Shown: positions 1-10,603 of the stretch, in pieces
Position numbering within the stretch: the stretch's first letter is position 1
Layout of the letters: each line of letters opens with the position of its first letter
Origin: Tricholoma matsutake
Taxonomy: Eukaryota; Basidiomycota; Agaricomycetes; Agaricales; Tricholomataceae
Length of the DNA: 64,000 bases
Direction of reading: 5' to 3'
Assembly: GCA_026075535.2 (NCBI GenBank)
Contig: AP026546.1
Span: forward strand, 1,674,001-1,738,000
The notes under the pieces: model-generated
Database searches by the model: none
What the model saw: only the letters and a program-made list of their open reading frames with translations
What the model was told of the DNA's origin: nothing
Translations under genes and position numbers: made by a program

Positions 1-78
1 TATCAAATAATACATCATCATGAGCACCCTACATCTGTCGCGCCCAACTTCCCATAAGAGGAACCACAAGAAAAGTAC

Positions 79-381
79 TCATGGAAATGAAATAATGCTA
101 TACAACATTCCAATCCTTGTCCCAATCTGTCGTATATCCGATATTTGGGCAATACAAGGTGTTATCACTGAGATAAACGCGCCCGAGAAGAAGCCGTACA
201 TGACAGCAAACAGCATCACTGCCACGAGTGATTTAGCAAACATCCAGAAGACTAGACAGGCGAGACCAGAGAAGAAGGCTGACGGCATGAGAAGGTTAAA
301 GCGCCCCACGGAGTCGGAGAGGTACGCAGGGGAAATGCGCCCAAAGAACCCTCCTGCGTTCATTATGGCTAGAACGTAGAA
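79..381 (-). pseudogene. MFS monocarboxylate-transporter-like gene, C-terminal part left of the LINE
   Basis: This is the continuation of the MFS gene whose 5' part lies at 13042-14016. Reading leftward from 381 it encodes FYVLAIMNAGGFFGRISPAY, then the loop PAYLSDSVGRFN typical of MFS transporters, then hydrophobic helices through GTRIGMLYSIISFP. In related fungal transporters this is roughly transmembrane helices 8-11. The frame meets TGA at 79-81. That may be decay or an intron boundary; no GT donor lies before it. The piece ends abruptly at 381, where poly(T) of the LINE begins. The 17 bp at 365-381 are repeated at 10604-10620 and encode FYVLAI, so the LINE landed inside this exon. A substrate cannot be read from sequence. 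Confidence 0.85.
365..381. repeat. Target-site duplication, left copy, of the autonomous LINE
   Basis: ATGGCTAGAACGTAGAA is identical to 10604-10620. The two copies bracket the 382-10603 insertion. A long duplication next to a poly(A) tail is the usual mark of target-primed reverse transcription. Confidence 0.93.
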
Positions 382-902
382 GTTTTTTTGTTTTTTTTTT
401 TGGGTCAAAAGTTTATAACGCGGCGCCCGATCGCAGTCTGCGGTAGAGACATACAAACGAAGTACACTATGCCCAGCCCAAGTCCTCCTCCTGCTGAACT
501 TCGCACCAACCACCTGGATAGCTGCGATGACCACTAAGGGGGCCCCCTTTATTGAGTAAACGGACTTGCCAGTGGTGGCGTACCGACAACCCGAGCTTGA
601 CGATGTCGTGTTCCCCGAATCCCTACGGGTATGTGTGCAAGATTTAGGGGATACTGCCGCCCCGACATGAGCCTCTCAGCTCGGAAAGGAAAGCGTAGTC
701 AGCATCGAAGCAGTAACGCATAACCGACAGCGGATCTGGAAGCGCTCAGGCGCCTCCCCGAACCGGTACCTAGGTTTGTGTCCCCCCTCCCTGACAGTCG
801 CTCCTGAACACGGGTGGGCCCCCTTTATGAGGGTTAACGGACTCGTCTGGCGCCCAACGGCCACCCCGACATACCGATAACACTAGCTAGAACCAGACAG
901 GG
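382..902 (-). other. LINE 3' UTR and poly(A) tail
   Basis: No coding potential is evident here. The last ~57 nt before the A tail (minus strand, plus positions about 401-460) contain GACTGCGATCG, GCGTTATAAA and TTGACCC. The same block ends all three short elements at 2777, 5631 and 13041, so it is the probable RT recognition tail. Confidence 0.75.
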
Positions 903-2748
903 CACCGCTCCTTGACTTGTTACAACCACCATAAATAGTGGTAAACACCTCTGCTCAACGTTGCACGCGACGTCGACACCTCAATTTTTGTCCGATTTTC
1001 GATCGGATTTCACCATCACGAACGCTCTCGGCGTCTCCAGGCTTGCCCTGATTTGCTAAGAGATCCGTCCATCCGATCTCCGGGGATGTCTCGGTCATTG
1101 TTTCCAACAGTGACTGCTATCTGTCTTGTTCCCCTTGGCTTCGAGGATCCTGGCTAGGTGAGTGATGTCTATGAAAGAGTAGTCTGGGTCCCTATGGGGG
1201 CTTAGAGCGGGTGTGGGATGCCGGCTTCAATGCTCGCCCAAGTAGAAGCGCTTGTTTAGCTGGGGGAGGTCTGGCTTAGGGGGAAGGACGTTCTTACTGG
1301 ACTGCTGGCCGTCTGGGAGGCTCCCAGCCTCCATGCTCTGTGAGTTTCTATTACTAGAGACATGCTACACTGACTACCCGTTGGAATACACCATCGTTAA
1401 AAGGGGCCGGGCGATGGTGCCCCCTGACAGCTAGGTCGACACTCTGGTGGCCGCTACTCACCACCAACTCTCTACCTCCGGTGCTCACTCTTTTAGGGTG
1501 TTATGACCCGGGTTCAATCTTCTCCCACCAGGCAACAGGATGCACGGCCTGTTTGCCCCCTCGGAGCGTTTGGAGGCTGTATCGGGTGGACCTGGAACTG
1601 AGATAAGGGGCCATCTGTTATCGACCTTACGCTACGTATTTTGACTGTTATCATCATTTACCTGTGCTAACTCACTCTCAATGCCCAAATGGCTGAACAG
1701 AGACCAAACCACATGCTGGGGCCTTCACGACCCCACCTTGATTATGGGTGACATCGTTGGTGATGATGCCCAAGACTACGACACCCAGTTCTCACAGAAT
1801 GAACTGGAGGTAGCAGCTGCCCTAGGCAGTTTGAGATCTGTGGGCTGGGGAGGACCTCCCCGACCCTGACGACTACGTGGACTCTCTTGCTAGGCAGGAG
1901 GCCCTCGCTTACACTGCACGCTGCGTATTTCGATCACTAGCATCATATACCAGTACTAACTTGCTCCTGATGCCCAAGCGGACAACCAGAGACGATCGTT
2001 CCAATGATCCTATGCCTCCGGCAGCTGTTCCAGCTTCCTGTGTGGCGATGCCAACAGCTCTAGCAGAGCTCCAATCTGGGGAACCCTCGTTCCCAGTACA
2101 GTGCCATCATCATCACAGATGGCCGTGCTGCTACTTGTGTGGGGCATTCCGCTCCACACCCATCACCGCCAGTCCGCTGGCTGCTGTCGGGTTGGTGACA
2201 AATGTCGCTACCCTTTACGTTCTCCCCGCTGCGGGGGGGAAATTGCTATTGAGTGCATGTGCTGGCAGTGCATTTGCTCGAGGGGGGCTTTGGCCCCCTG
2301 CTTACGGCGGTTCCGGTGAATAACCAGGTGAACAACCAGCTGCCACATTACTGTTACTCGTGCATGACACGGTGATGGTCCACCTCGTTCGTCCGGGGTG
2401 GTCAATCCTCGTTGGCTGGGAGTATGCGGACGGTTATTCCTCCTGCAAGGGGGGATTTACGGTGAATTGACACCACTGCGCCTGATCTGACTTCAGTTGG
2501 ATATGTGGCCGGGGGACTGCTTCGCACCAGCTGACGATCTAATGGCTAGCTTCGGGAGGGGGTCCCCCCCTCCAGATTATTGCCTTTCCTGGCTGAGAGG
2601 CCAACGTCTGTGGCACTGCCCGCCTAAAGTGGCTAAAACGAGGACCTGGGTAGGATATGGGTGAGGGGAAGCGTAGTTATAGTAGTACCCAAGTTTGTAT
2701 CCTGCTCCGCGGACTGCGATCGAGCCCTGCGTTATAAATTGTTGACCC

Positions 2749-2776
<28 letters not shown>
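903..2776 (+). mobile_element. Short LINE-dependent element, copy A (internally rearranged), nested in the LINE 3' UTR
   Basis: It begins CGCTCCTTGACTTGTTAC and ends TTGACCC followed by about 30 A residues. It is flanked by an approximately 11-bp duplication (892-902 and 2777-2787, one mismatch). The sequence matches copy C (10789-13041) in the 5' UTR, the protein start (ATG at 1681, MPKWLNRDQ), the 3' UTR and the tail. Most of the coding region is deleted, and a second copy of the start region (ATGCCCAAGCGG, about 1971) is spliced in ahead of a late-coding segment. It is almost identical to copy B but inverted relative to it. The protein is not intact. Confidence 0.88.
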
Positions 2777-2779
<3 letters not shown>

Positions 2780-2810
2780 AGACGGGGGTCATATGCCCTG
2801 CGCGCACAGC

Positions 2811-5630
2811 CTATCCTGGATCCCACGCAAGTGAGTTGAACGACCCTAGTGCTGGGTTGTTGTCCATAAATTCGTTGAAGCCCTCGACGGAGTCAGGGCT
2901 TGCACGAGTTTCTTTGCGATCCACCTTGGGGCAGACGCGTAGTAGATGGTCTCGAGTTTGGATGTCGGGACCAAGGCACCAGCATCGGTATTCCCTGTCC
3001 AGGGATAAACGTTGACGATACTCCCCTATAGGAGCATGGCCAGTGATCATGCGAGTTGAACGGGAAGTCAACGTAGTGTTGCTTCCCATAACTTTCAGCC
3101 AAGGCCCACCTTTGTGAGTCGAGGGTAATACCGGCTTTCCACCTACTCCTTTGAGTTGGTAGAAGTGCCGTCCACGATACGCCGGGTCTGAGAACCGGGT
3201 GTGCCAATCCTTGCAAACGGCCTTTTCGACCTGGTTTTTAAGGTATTCCAAAGACGTCCGCGGGTGTCTGCCCACGGAGATCTTGGTAGATGTAGCCACA
3301 TCATGAGCCATCTTGTGTACGTTCCACTCGAATTTCGAGGGGACATGCCAGAATGTGACGTTTCTCTCCACGTCCCCAGCGAGCCAGGGACGTAGGGAGC
3401 GGCAAGCGTCCAGGGCAAAGATTTGCCTGGACCGCGGTTTTGGATCAATTAGGGACTCAATGCCCATAGTAGAATCCGAGAAAATCACCAACTTTTTGCA
3501 TCCTCTGCTGCACGCAGCCGAGACGCCTAGTTGGAGAGCGAAAAGTTCGACTTCCGGAGGGGTCCTCCTTCCAGAGGCTGAGACAACGCGATCCACCTGT
3601 TCTCCCTGTCCGAAGACAAGAGCGCAGGCGACAGCTTGAAATTTGGCATCTGTGGGCACCGAAGCGTCCACTGCAACGACGAGAGTGTCATCCTCAACCT
3701 GGGCAGAAGCCCAGGCCTTGTCGAGGTCACCCCTGTAAGAATTCCTCGCCCCATCCTCCTTAGAGGTGAGGCGATGGGAGGAGAAACGAGTGGGGAATAA
3801 ATCCTTCACTCTGTTTCCAGGTGTGTTTTCATCCCCAAAGGGGTCGAATTCATCACCTGGTACGAGGGCCAGAGCTGCAGCCGAGGCGACAGATGGGCCT
3901 TGCAAGTTGAGCGTGTCCAGCACGTTCCCTCCCCAGAGTCCTAGCTCATGAGAGTGGGTGGTACCGATGTGATTAGGCCCTAAGATCGCTCTTAGGGGGT
4001 GTGATGGAGCCAATAGGGGGGTTCTGAACACCCCTCTGTCGACTAAACGACGCAGTAACAGCTGCATGGGCAGCAGTCCCACGATACTTTCCAGGCCCCC
4101 AATAGGGGTGGTCCTGAAGGCACCGAGGATCCAATGTGCAGCGATAGACTGCACTTGGGCCAATGTTTTGATGACACCTTTGACGTGAGCACCTTTGAAG
4201 TGCCATAGTCTGAGTCCGTATGTCATGATAGGTACGACACATGAACGGTACAGAAGGCGTTTCTGCATAGGGGTTAACCCTCTGACAGAATTGCCGAGCA
4301 TTCCCATCGCCCTCGCAGTGGTGAGGGCTTTGGTGGAGTAGAACCGCGTGTGCTCCTTGAAGGAGAGCTTGCGGTCGAAGAAAAAGCCAAGGTACCTCCA
4401 GGTAACCTTGGGTTTGAGGGGGGTATTGCCCGTGTAAGGGGCGAATCCAAGATCAATGGGTAGGGGAGTGAATCTCCTCGCCCTTGAGAAATGAAATATT
4501 TCAGACTTGTCGTGTTCAAGGACGAGCCCGAGGGAGGTGAACGCCTGGAATATCCAGCCATACGCTTTTTTGAGCAAGGGGAGGTTATCCTCCAGCTGTG
4601 GAGAGCGGGCGATGAGAGTGCCATCGTCCACATACGACATGAGATCGACATCTCTGCCGATTTCGCTCCTTCTGAAGAGCTTCATAATGGGCGTTAGGTA
4701 TAACGCCGATAAGACAGGGGACAAAGCAGACCCTTGACCCACTCCCACGTCGGCTGCAAAGGAGCCAGACAAGAAAGCATTCCATTTGTAGGTTGTTTTG
4801 CGACTGACAAGATATGAGCGGAAGAAGTTCACTACTTGCGCAGGGAACCCCGACCGAGAGATGATCTCCAACAGAACTTGGTGGTTCAAGGAGGGGAAGA
4901 ATTGAGCGATGTCGAAAGCGACAACGCTCGTTTTAAGTCCCTTGGCCCATCCTGCTCTGACCAGGTGGGTAAGGTAGATACCTGCATCCTCAGTGGAGCG
5001 CTGGGCGACGCCTCCGAACTGGTTTTGTTCGAAGGCCTCGTGTGCGACACCGTCGAACTGAAGTCGCCTTGACAACATCTTTTCGACTAATTTGCCCAGG
5101 GTGTTCAGGAGCACAATGGGCCTGAACGACTTAGGGGTAGAGTAGTTAGGCTTCCCTGGCTTCGGGATAATAACCGACAGGGACTCCTTAAAGTGATCTG
5201 GCCAGTGGCCAGCGGTGATGCACGCCTCAGCAATGCGGGTGATGAGCCCTGCCACTTCTGGGTTGCTACACCAGTGTTTTAGGTGCGACCACGTAACATG
5301 ATCGGGACCTGGAGCGGAACGGGAAGAACACGCGTTTAGCGCTTCTTTCATTTCCGTAACGGAGAACGAGATCCAGGCCCTTTCAGGCACCGGATCAAGT
5401 TCATCGAGAATGCTCAGATCGACTACTCGATCTGAGGCAGCATTATAGGACCCATCAAGGGCAGCCCAAAGGGAGTCCAGATCATTACAAGGTTCTCCCC
5501 GATAGGAGATTGCCTCGTATGATGGGAGGTTATGTTGACGAGTCCAAGACATCAAGTCCCAGGGTCGTCTGTTCATCGTAGCCACTTCCTGGATACGGTC
5601 GTTGAAAAAGTCGCGCTTTGCATGTCGCAT
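2811..5630 (-). CDS. LINE ORF2, C-terminal 939 residues: reverse transcriptase and RNase H
   Basis: This is the larger half of the LINE polymerase. RT landmarks are SAPGPDHVTW (about 105-114), SFRPIVLLNTLGKLVEK (168-184), VVAFDIAQFFPS (236-247), GQGSALSPVLS (298-308) and the catalytic box SYVDD (332-336). An RNase H domain follows, with VAVDAS (652-657), E695, the SDS aspartate D719, and HKMAHD near 772-777. The C-terminus holds CWC...H...C (C883, C885, H895, C900), a motif seen at the end of many LINE ORF2 proteins. The first four codons (MRHA) belong to the duplication made by copy B, so this ATG is not a natural start; the natural N-terminus is the ORF at 8555. No internal stop or frameshift is present. 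Confidence 0.93.
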   Translation of the reverse strand: MRHAKRDFFNDRIQEVATMNRRPWDLMSWTRQHNLPSYEAISYRGEPCNDLDSLWAALDGSYNAASDRVVDLSILDELDPVPERAWISFSVTEMKEALNACSSRSAPGPDHVTWSHLKHWCSNPEVAGLITRIAEACITAGHWPDHFKESLSVIIPKPGKPNYSTPKSFRPIVLLNTLGKLVEKMLSRRLQFDGVAHEAFEQNQFGGVAQRSTEDAGIYLTHLVRAGWAKGLKTSVVAFDIAQFFPSLNHQVLLEIISRSGFPAQVVNFFRSYLVSRKTTYKWNAFLSGSFAADVGVGQGSALSPVLSALYLTPIMKLFRRSEIGRDVDLMSYVDDGTLIARSPQLEDNLPLLKKAYGWIFQAFTSLGLVLEHDKSEIFHFSRARRFTPLPIDLGFAPYTGNTPLKPKVTWRYLGFFFDRKLSFKEHTRFYSTKALTTARAMGMLGNSVRGLTPMQKRLLYRSCVVPIMTYGLRLWHFKGAHVKGVIKTLAQVQSIAAHWILGAFRTTPIGGLESIVGLLPMQLLLRRLVDRGVFRTPLLAPSHPLRAILGPNHIGTTHSHELGLWGGNVLDTLNLQGPSVASAAALALVPGDEFDPFGDENTPGNRVKDLFPTRFSSHRLTSKEDGARNSYRGDLDKAWASAQVEDDTLVVAVDASVPTDAKFQAVACALVFGQGEQVDRVVSASGRRTPPEVELFALQLGVSAACSRGCKKLVIFSDSTMGIESLIDPKPRSRQIFALDACRSLRPWLAGDVERNVTFWHVPSKFEWNVHKMAHDVATSTKISVGRHPRTSLEYLKNQVEKAVCKDWHTRFSDPAYRGRHFYQLKGVGGKPVLPSTHKGGPWLKVMGSNTTLTSRSTRMITGHAPIGEYRQRLSLDREYRCWCLGPDIQTRDHLLRVCPKVDRKETRASPDSVEGFNEFMDNNPALGSFNSLAWDPG

Positions 5631-7492
5631 TTTTTTTTTTTTTTTTGGGTCAACAATTTATAACGCGGGGCTCGATCGCAGTCCGCGGAGCAGGATACAA
5701 ACTTGGGTACTACTATAACTACGCTTCCCCTCACCCATATCCTACCCAGGTCCTCGTTTTAGCCACTTTAGGCGGGCAGTGCCACAGACGTTGGCCTCTC
5801 AGCCAGGAAAGGCAATAATCTGGAGGGGGGGACCCCCTCCCGAAGCTAGCCATTAGATCGTCAGCTGGTGCGAAGCGGTCCCCCGGCCACATATCCAACT
5901 GAAGTCAGATCAGGCGCAGTGGTGTCAATTCACCGTAAATCCCCCCTTGCGGGAGGAATAACCGTCCGCATACTCCCAGCCAATGAGGATTGACCACCCC
6001 GGACGAACGAGGTGGACCATCACCGTGTCATGCACGAGTAACAGTAATGTGGCAGCTGGTTGTTCACCTGGTTATTCACCGGAACCGCCGTAAGCAGGGG
6101 GCCAAAGCCCCCCTCGAGCAAATGCACTGCCAGCACATGCACTCAATAGCAATTTCCCCCCCGCAGCGGGGAGAACGTAAAGGGTAGCGACATTTGTCAC
6201 CAACCCGACAGCAGCCAGCGGACTGGCGGTGATGGGTGTGGAGCGGAATGCCCCACACAAGTAGCAGCACGGCCATCTGTGATGATGACGGCACTGTACT
6301 GGGAACGAGGGTTCCCCAGATTGGAGCTCTGCTAGAGCTGTTGGCATCGCCACACAGGAAGCTGGAACAGCTGCCGGAGGCGTAGGATCATTGGAACGAT
6401 CGTCTCTGGTTGTCTGCTTGGGCATCAGGAGCAAGTTAGTACTGGTATATGATGCTAGTGATCGGAATACGCAGCGTGCAGTGTAAGCGAGGGCCTCCTG
6501 CCTAGCAAGAGAGTCCACGTAGTCGTCAGGGTCGGGGAGGTCCTCCCCAGCCCACAGATCTCAAACTGCCTAGGGCAGCTGCTACCTCCAGTTCGTTCTG
6601 TGAGAACTGGGTGTCGTAGTCTTGGGCATCATCACCAACGATGTCACCCGTAATCAAGGTGGGGTCATGAAGGCCCCAGCGTGTGGTTTGGTCTCTGTTC
6701 AGCCGTTTGGGCATTGAGAGTGAGTTAGCACAGGTAAATGACGATAACAGTCAAAATACGTAGCGTAAGGTCGATAACAGATGGCCCCTTATCTCAGTTC
6801 CAGGTCCACCTGATACAGCCTCCAAACGCTCTGAGGGGGCGAACAGGCCGCGCATCCTGTTGCCTGGTGGGAAAAGATTGAACCCGGGTCATAACACCCT
6901 AAAAGAGTGAGCACCGGAGGTAGAGAGTTGGTGGTGAGTAGCGGCCACCAGAGCGTCGACCTAGCTGTCAGGGGGCACCATCGCCCGGCCCCTTTTAACG
7001 ATGGTGTATTCCAACGGGTAGTCAGTGTAGCATGTCTCTAGTAATAGAAACTCACAGAGCATGGAGGCTGGGAGCCTCCCAGACGGCCAGCAGTCCAGTA
7101 AGAACGTCCTTCCCCCTAAGCCAGACCTCCCCCAGCTAAACAAGCGCTTCTACTTGGGCGAGCATTGAAGCAGGCATCCCACACCCGCTCTAAGCCCCCA
7201 TAGGGACCCAGACTACTCTTTCATAGACATCACTCACCTAGCCAGGATCCTCGAAGCCAAGGGGAACAAGACAGATAGCAGTCACTGTTGGAAACAATGA
7301 CCGAGACATCCCCGGAGATCGGATGGACGGATCTCTTAGCAAATCAGGGCAAGCCTGGAGACGCCGAGAGCGTTCGTGATGGTGAAATCCGATCGAAAAT
7401 CGGACAAAAATTGAAGTGTCGACGTCGTGTGCAACGTTGAGCAGAGGTGTTTACCACTATTTATGGTGGTTGTAACAAGTCAAGGAGCGATG
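5631..7492 (-). mobile_element. Short LINE-dependent element, copy B, nested in ORF2
   Basis: The poly(A) end is at 5631 and the 5' end near 7492. It is flanked by a 13-bp duplication with one mismatch (5618-5630 and 7493-7505) whose sequence encodes MRHA. It is a near-identical inverted counterpart of copy A and shares its internal rearrangement, including the doubled start region. The insertion separates the endonuclease and reverse-transcriptase halves of ORF2 but deletes nothing, so it alone inactivates that reading frame. Confidence 0.9.
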
Positions 7493-7493
7493 T

Positions 7494-8555
7494 TGCGTGT
7501 CGCATAACTTTCCTATAGAGCTTCCAGTCTCCCTCGTCTCGAGAGGCTCTGTAAGCGTCTAGGGCACCACTGCATTCGTCTGTCCACCATCCTTTGGACG
7601 ACTTGCCGAGGCGGGATTCCTTGGCATGGTTTTCCCATGCCTTGTTTAAGATCGTTGATATCGCCGAAACGACCTCATCGATCTCTGCCAAAGTATTTCC
7701 GTGCCAGTTTAGCCACGGAGTTAGAGCGGAGGAGACAGCATCCCGATAAGATGCTTCCTCCTCGGATCCTTTTTTGATGGACCACTTGGTAACCGGAACC
7801 AAAGATCCCGGACCAGGTAGTACTAACGTCAGGGGGGCGTGGTCAGACGTTCCCCTGGCTTCAGGTACAATCTCGCAGTACAGTACAAATCTGAGATCTG
7901 TAGGTACGAACATCAGGTCGATCACCGTGGGGTGAAGGCCCTGTTGTGGGGGGAAGTGGGTAGGGCCCTCCACTACTGGTAGAGCTCTAGTCAGGCCTAA
8001 TGCCATAGCCGTTTCCACTAAATGGTCAGCGTGAATAGAGTGTTCAGGCCCCTGGGGGTCCCAGGAGGCATGTCTCACGTTGAAGTCGCCACACATGAAG
8101 TGTAGGCGAGGAATCAGCATGACGTTCTCGAACAAGAGCGTAATGGCTGAGTGTTGGCTATCCGAGTAGACGTTAGCAAGTAACATGACGTCTTCCCCTA
8201 TTCCCAGTGAGAAGAGAAGGATGTCACGATCGTCGATCAGATCTCGTCTGAGACCAGGTCTTAGATTAGCGATGCTATTCGCAAAATAGACAGCAACGCG
8301 TGGAGGGGCGTCAATTCCCGATGGGCGCACCAGGGTTCCCCAATTAGGGCTCATTGGTGCGCCTATAACTTCTTCCCCTTCCCTGTTGTGGGCCGAGGGG
8401 GCGTGTCTTATTAATCGCCAAGGAGGCTCTTGAATGAAAAGCAAATCATAGTCATCTACAAAGTCTGCCAGTAGAGAGTCCATGTAACCCCAGTTTCTGT
8501 TTACATTCTGACTAAATACTCGTAGCTGAGGGGTAGACCTAAGTCTGTCTCTCAT
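7494..8555 (-). CDS. LINE ORF2, N-terminal 354 residues: AP endonuclease domain
   Basis: An exonuclease-endonuclease-phosphatase type domain that would nick target DNA. Visible landmarks are FSQNVNR (14-20), FIQEPPW with the catalytic glutamate E43, GDFNVRHASWD (156-166) and the terminal SDHAPL (237-242). The start ATG is at 8553-8555, directly abutting the ORF1 stop TAA at 8556-8558 in the same frame. The reading runs into copy B at residue 354, right after MRHA, and continues at 5630. Together the two parts make a polymerase of about 1,290 residues, a usual size for such LINEs. Confidence 0.92.
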
Positions 8556-10478
8556 TTACGTTTGGCCACCGCGTCCTGCGGGAAGGTAATTAGGAGGAGA
8601 GCGAGAATTACGTCTCGCACTCACCTCGTCATAGCGAGCTTTGATCCAGTCGCGGTCAAAGCGATGTCGCCAGAAGTTGCATCGACGATCGTCGGACGCG
8701 TGGTTTTTCCGGCAGTTTAAGCACCTAGCCGGGTGAGGACATGCTGCCCCCTCTGGGGTAGCTGGGATGGGGGGGTTCGCTTTAGCGTTACCCTTACAGC
8801 ACCCCGCTAGGGCACGATGGTGCTCCTTGCGGTGTGGACCTGCACAGATCGGACATTTCGACTGTGGAGCTCTGCATGCTGGGGTGGGGTGGCCCCACTT
8901 CCAGCACCGTTGGCATAGCGGGAGCCCAGGGTTTGCCCTGGCTGCCCTAACATAGGCGACATAGCGTCCAAATTGGACGCCACGTCCGATGAGAGCTTTC
9001 GCTCATGCGCCACTAACCGAGTCAGCAACGTTGAGGTAGACGGTGCACGTGTCCGACATTCTCGAATCACGGACAACCCGTGGGGGGACTTGCAGGACGG
9101 TGAGGTCAGATATGCCTGACTTCCCCAGGTGAGCTATGACGACATCAGGCGTGATAGCCTTGTCGTTCGCAATGTAGGGCACGTCTACCAGCTTGAGATA
9201 GGACGTGGACGTCGGTAGCGCTGCATCGATTTGAAGCGCATAGGGGAAGGCCTTGTGGGCCGCCTCCTTGAAGCATCGTAGGTCCTCGTCCGAGGCCACT
9301 ACGTCAGTTGACACCGAGAGGTTCCCGGCGTGCATGGTAGCAGACTGTGCCACTAGTTTAGAGTGGTGCAGTCCTAGAGTCGTCCGGACATGGTCCAGGA
9401 AGTCAGCAGGGTTCGTTCCCTCCTCAAGGGGGGGTTGAACGTGAACGAGGACCTGTCTTCGTGACGGTCCGTGGACGGTGGGCGAGGGCTTTGCAGCCTT
9501 GGACCTGGATGGGCCGACGTGCTGCTGGATGTCAGCTAGCTTGTCGGTCGGAAGCTCAGGGAAGGCCTTGGCTAATCGCACAAGGCCATCCATGGATGTG
9601 TTAGGTGCTCGCCCCCCAGGGAAGCGAGCAACCTGAGCGAATGTCCCCCTGCCCGAAGGCTTGGTCGACATGTTCACAGGGGGAGGAGGTCCTCTGCCCC
9701 ATGACGAAGAAGTGCCCCCTATTGGGGGTTTAGGAAGAGGTCGAGCCCCTCTCGGGCCTCGTGTCCTCGCAGATTTGTGAGGGGGGGGGCGTGGCCCATC
9801 CCATCCCTCCAAGTGCTCCGTCCTTGGGACGTCGTTGTGGTCGGTGGTCGCAGGACGTTTGCCTGCGCCGCCAGCCCTGTCGATGGCTCTTCGGAGGGTC
9901 GTGTTCCCCGAGTCGCGGTGAAATCCAACTGTGGTCGCTGCATACAGCACCGCCCCCAGTTGTTCTGCAATTTCCTGCCGTTGTTCAGCAGTAGGTTGTC
10001 AGGCTCCAGTCCTGTTTAGAACAGTAATGAATCCCTGGGCGTATTCCCCGAGGTCGTGGGCGAAGGTGACTGGACCGGCCCAATCGTCGTCCACATCACT
10101 TGCCATCACCGTGTCTTGGATCACGGGCTCGGGGTTGGGTGTCATAGCTTCGTCCCCCCACCTAGAGGCAGGAGTGGATGGAGTGGTAGGAGGTGCAGGG
10201 GACGCTGTGGCCCTCCTGGGAGATAGTGTCGGCACGCTGAATCACTGTGCGCGAGGTGTGATCATTCCGGCCCCATACGGGGAGGGAGTTGGAGAACTTC
10301 TTTGGGACCGATGAGGGCCCACGGAAGGTGCTATCTGTGAGGATCTGCGGCCCCCAGAGGGCCGTAGAGAATCAATGGGGTCGTCGCCAGGAGTTCTGGG
10401 CGTACCGGCTCTAGAAGGGTTCCCCTCATCCATCGCCTCGCCCGATCTCCCCCTTATTCTGGATAACGAATCAGACAT
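8556..10478 (-). pseudogene. LINE ORF1, nucleic-acid-binding protein with three CCHC knuckles, three in-frame TGA stops
   Basis: From the first ATG (10476-10478) to TAA (8556-8558) there is one frame of 641 codons, interrupted only by TGA at 10242-10244, 9999-10001 and 9003-9005. The N-terminal half is rich in Pro, Ser, Gly and Arg. The C-terminal part contains CQRCWKWGHPTPAC, a second CX2C...H...C and CLNCRKNHASDDRRC, the knuckle set usual for LINE ORF1 proteins that coat the RNA. The TGA at 9003 lies in a conserved-looking SGA-stop-AKALIGR context where arginine (CGA) would fit. No frameshift is seen. The protein is decayed at this copy, while ORF2 has no point stop. Confidence 0.85.
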
Positions 10479-10603
10479 GCGTTGGTAAGACGCTATATAG
10501 ACCGGATCGCTTGGATCGTAGACGGATTGAGCTACAGAGAGTGAAAACGGTGTCGACGAAAATTTCGGTGGCTGTGCACGTCGCAGTAACAAGTCAAGAA
10601 GCG

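Larger units (their letters stand above)
382..10603 (-). mobile_element. Autonomous two-ORF LINE (APE endonuclease, RT, RNase H), carrying two nested insertions
   Basis: A non-LTR retrotransposon in minus orientation. Its 5' end is near 10603 (CGCTTCTTGACTTGTTAC on the minus strand). Its 3' end is the poly(A) seen as poly(T) at 382-400. It carries ORF1 with three CCHC knuckles (10478-8556), then ORF2 with AP endonuclease, reverse transcriptase, RNase H and a C-terminal Cys/His motif (8555-7494, resuming 5630-2811), then a 3' UTR (roughly 2810-2788 and 902-401). Without the two nested short elements it would be about 6.5 kb. The domain order fits the fungal Tad1-like group; the exact clade is not settled. 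Base composition is visibly more GC-rich than the DNA to the right of 14 kb. Confidence 0.92.

Noticed and set aside
20..379. Plus-strand 119-codon open frame at the left end
   Set aside because: It lies antisense to the well-supported MFS exons and shows no domain.
1252..1434. 60-codon open frame conserved in copies A and B (1252-1434 and 6961-7143)
   Set aside because: In copy C the corresponding region is diverged, and the frame sits in the 5' UTR with no protein signature. An upstream ORF is possible but not supported.
3143..5072. Several open frames of 60-125 codons on both strands inside the RT region
   Set aside because: Shadows of the GC-rich ORF2; the minus-frame RT/RNase H motifs explain the coding signal.
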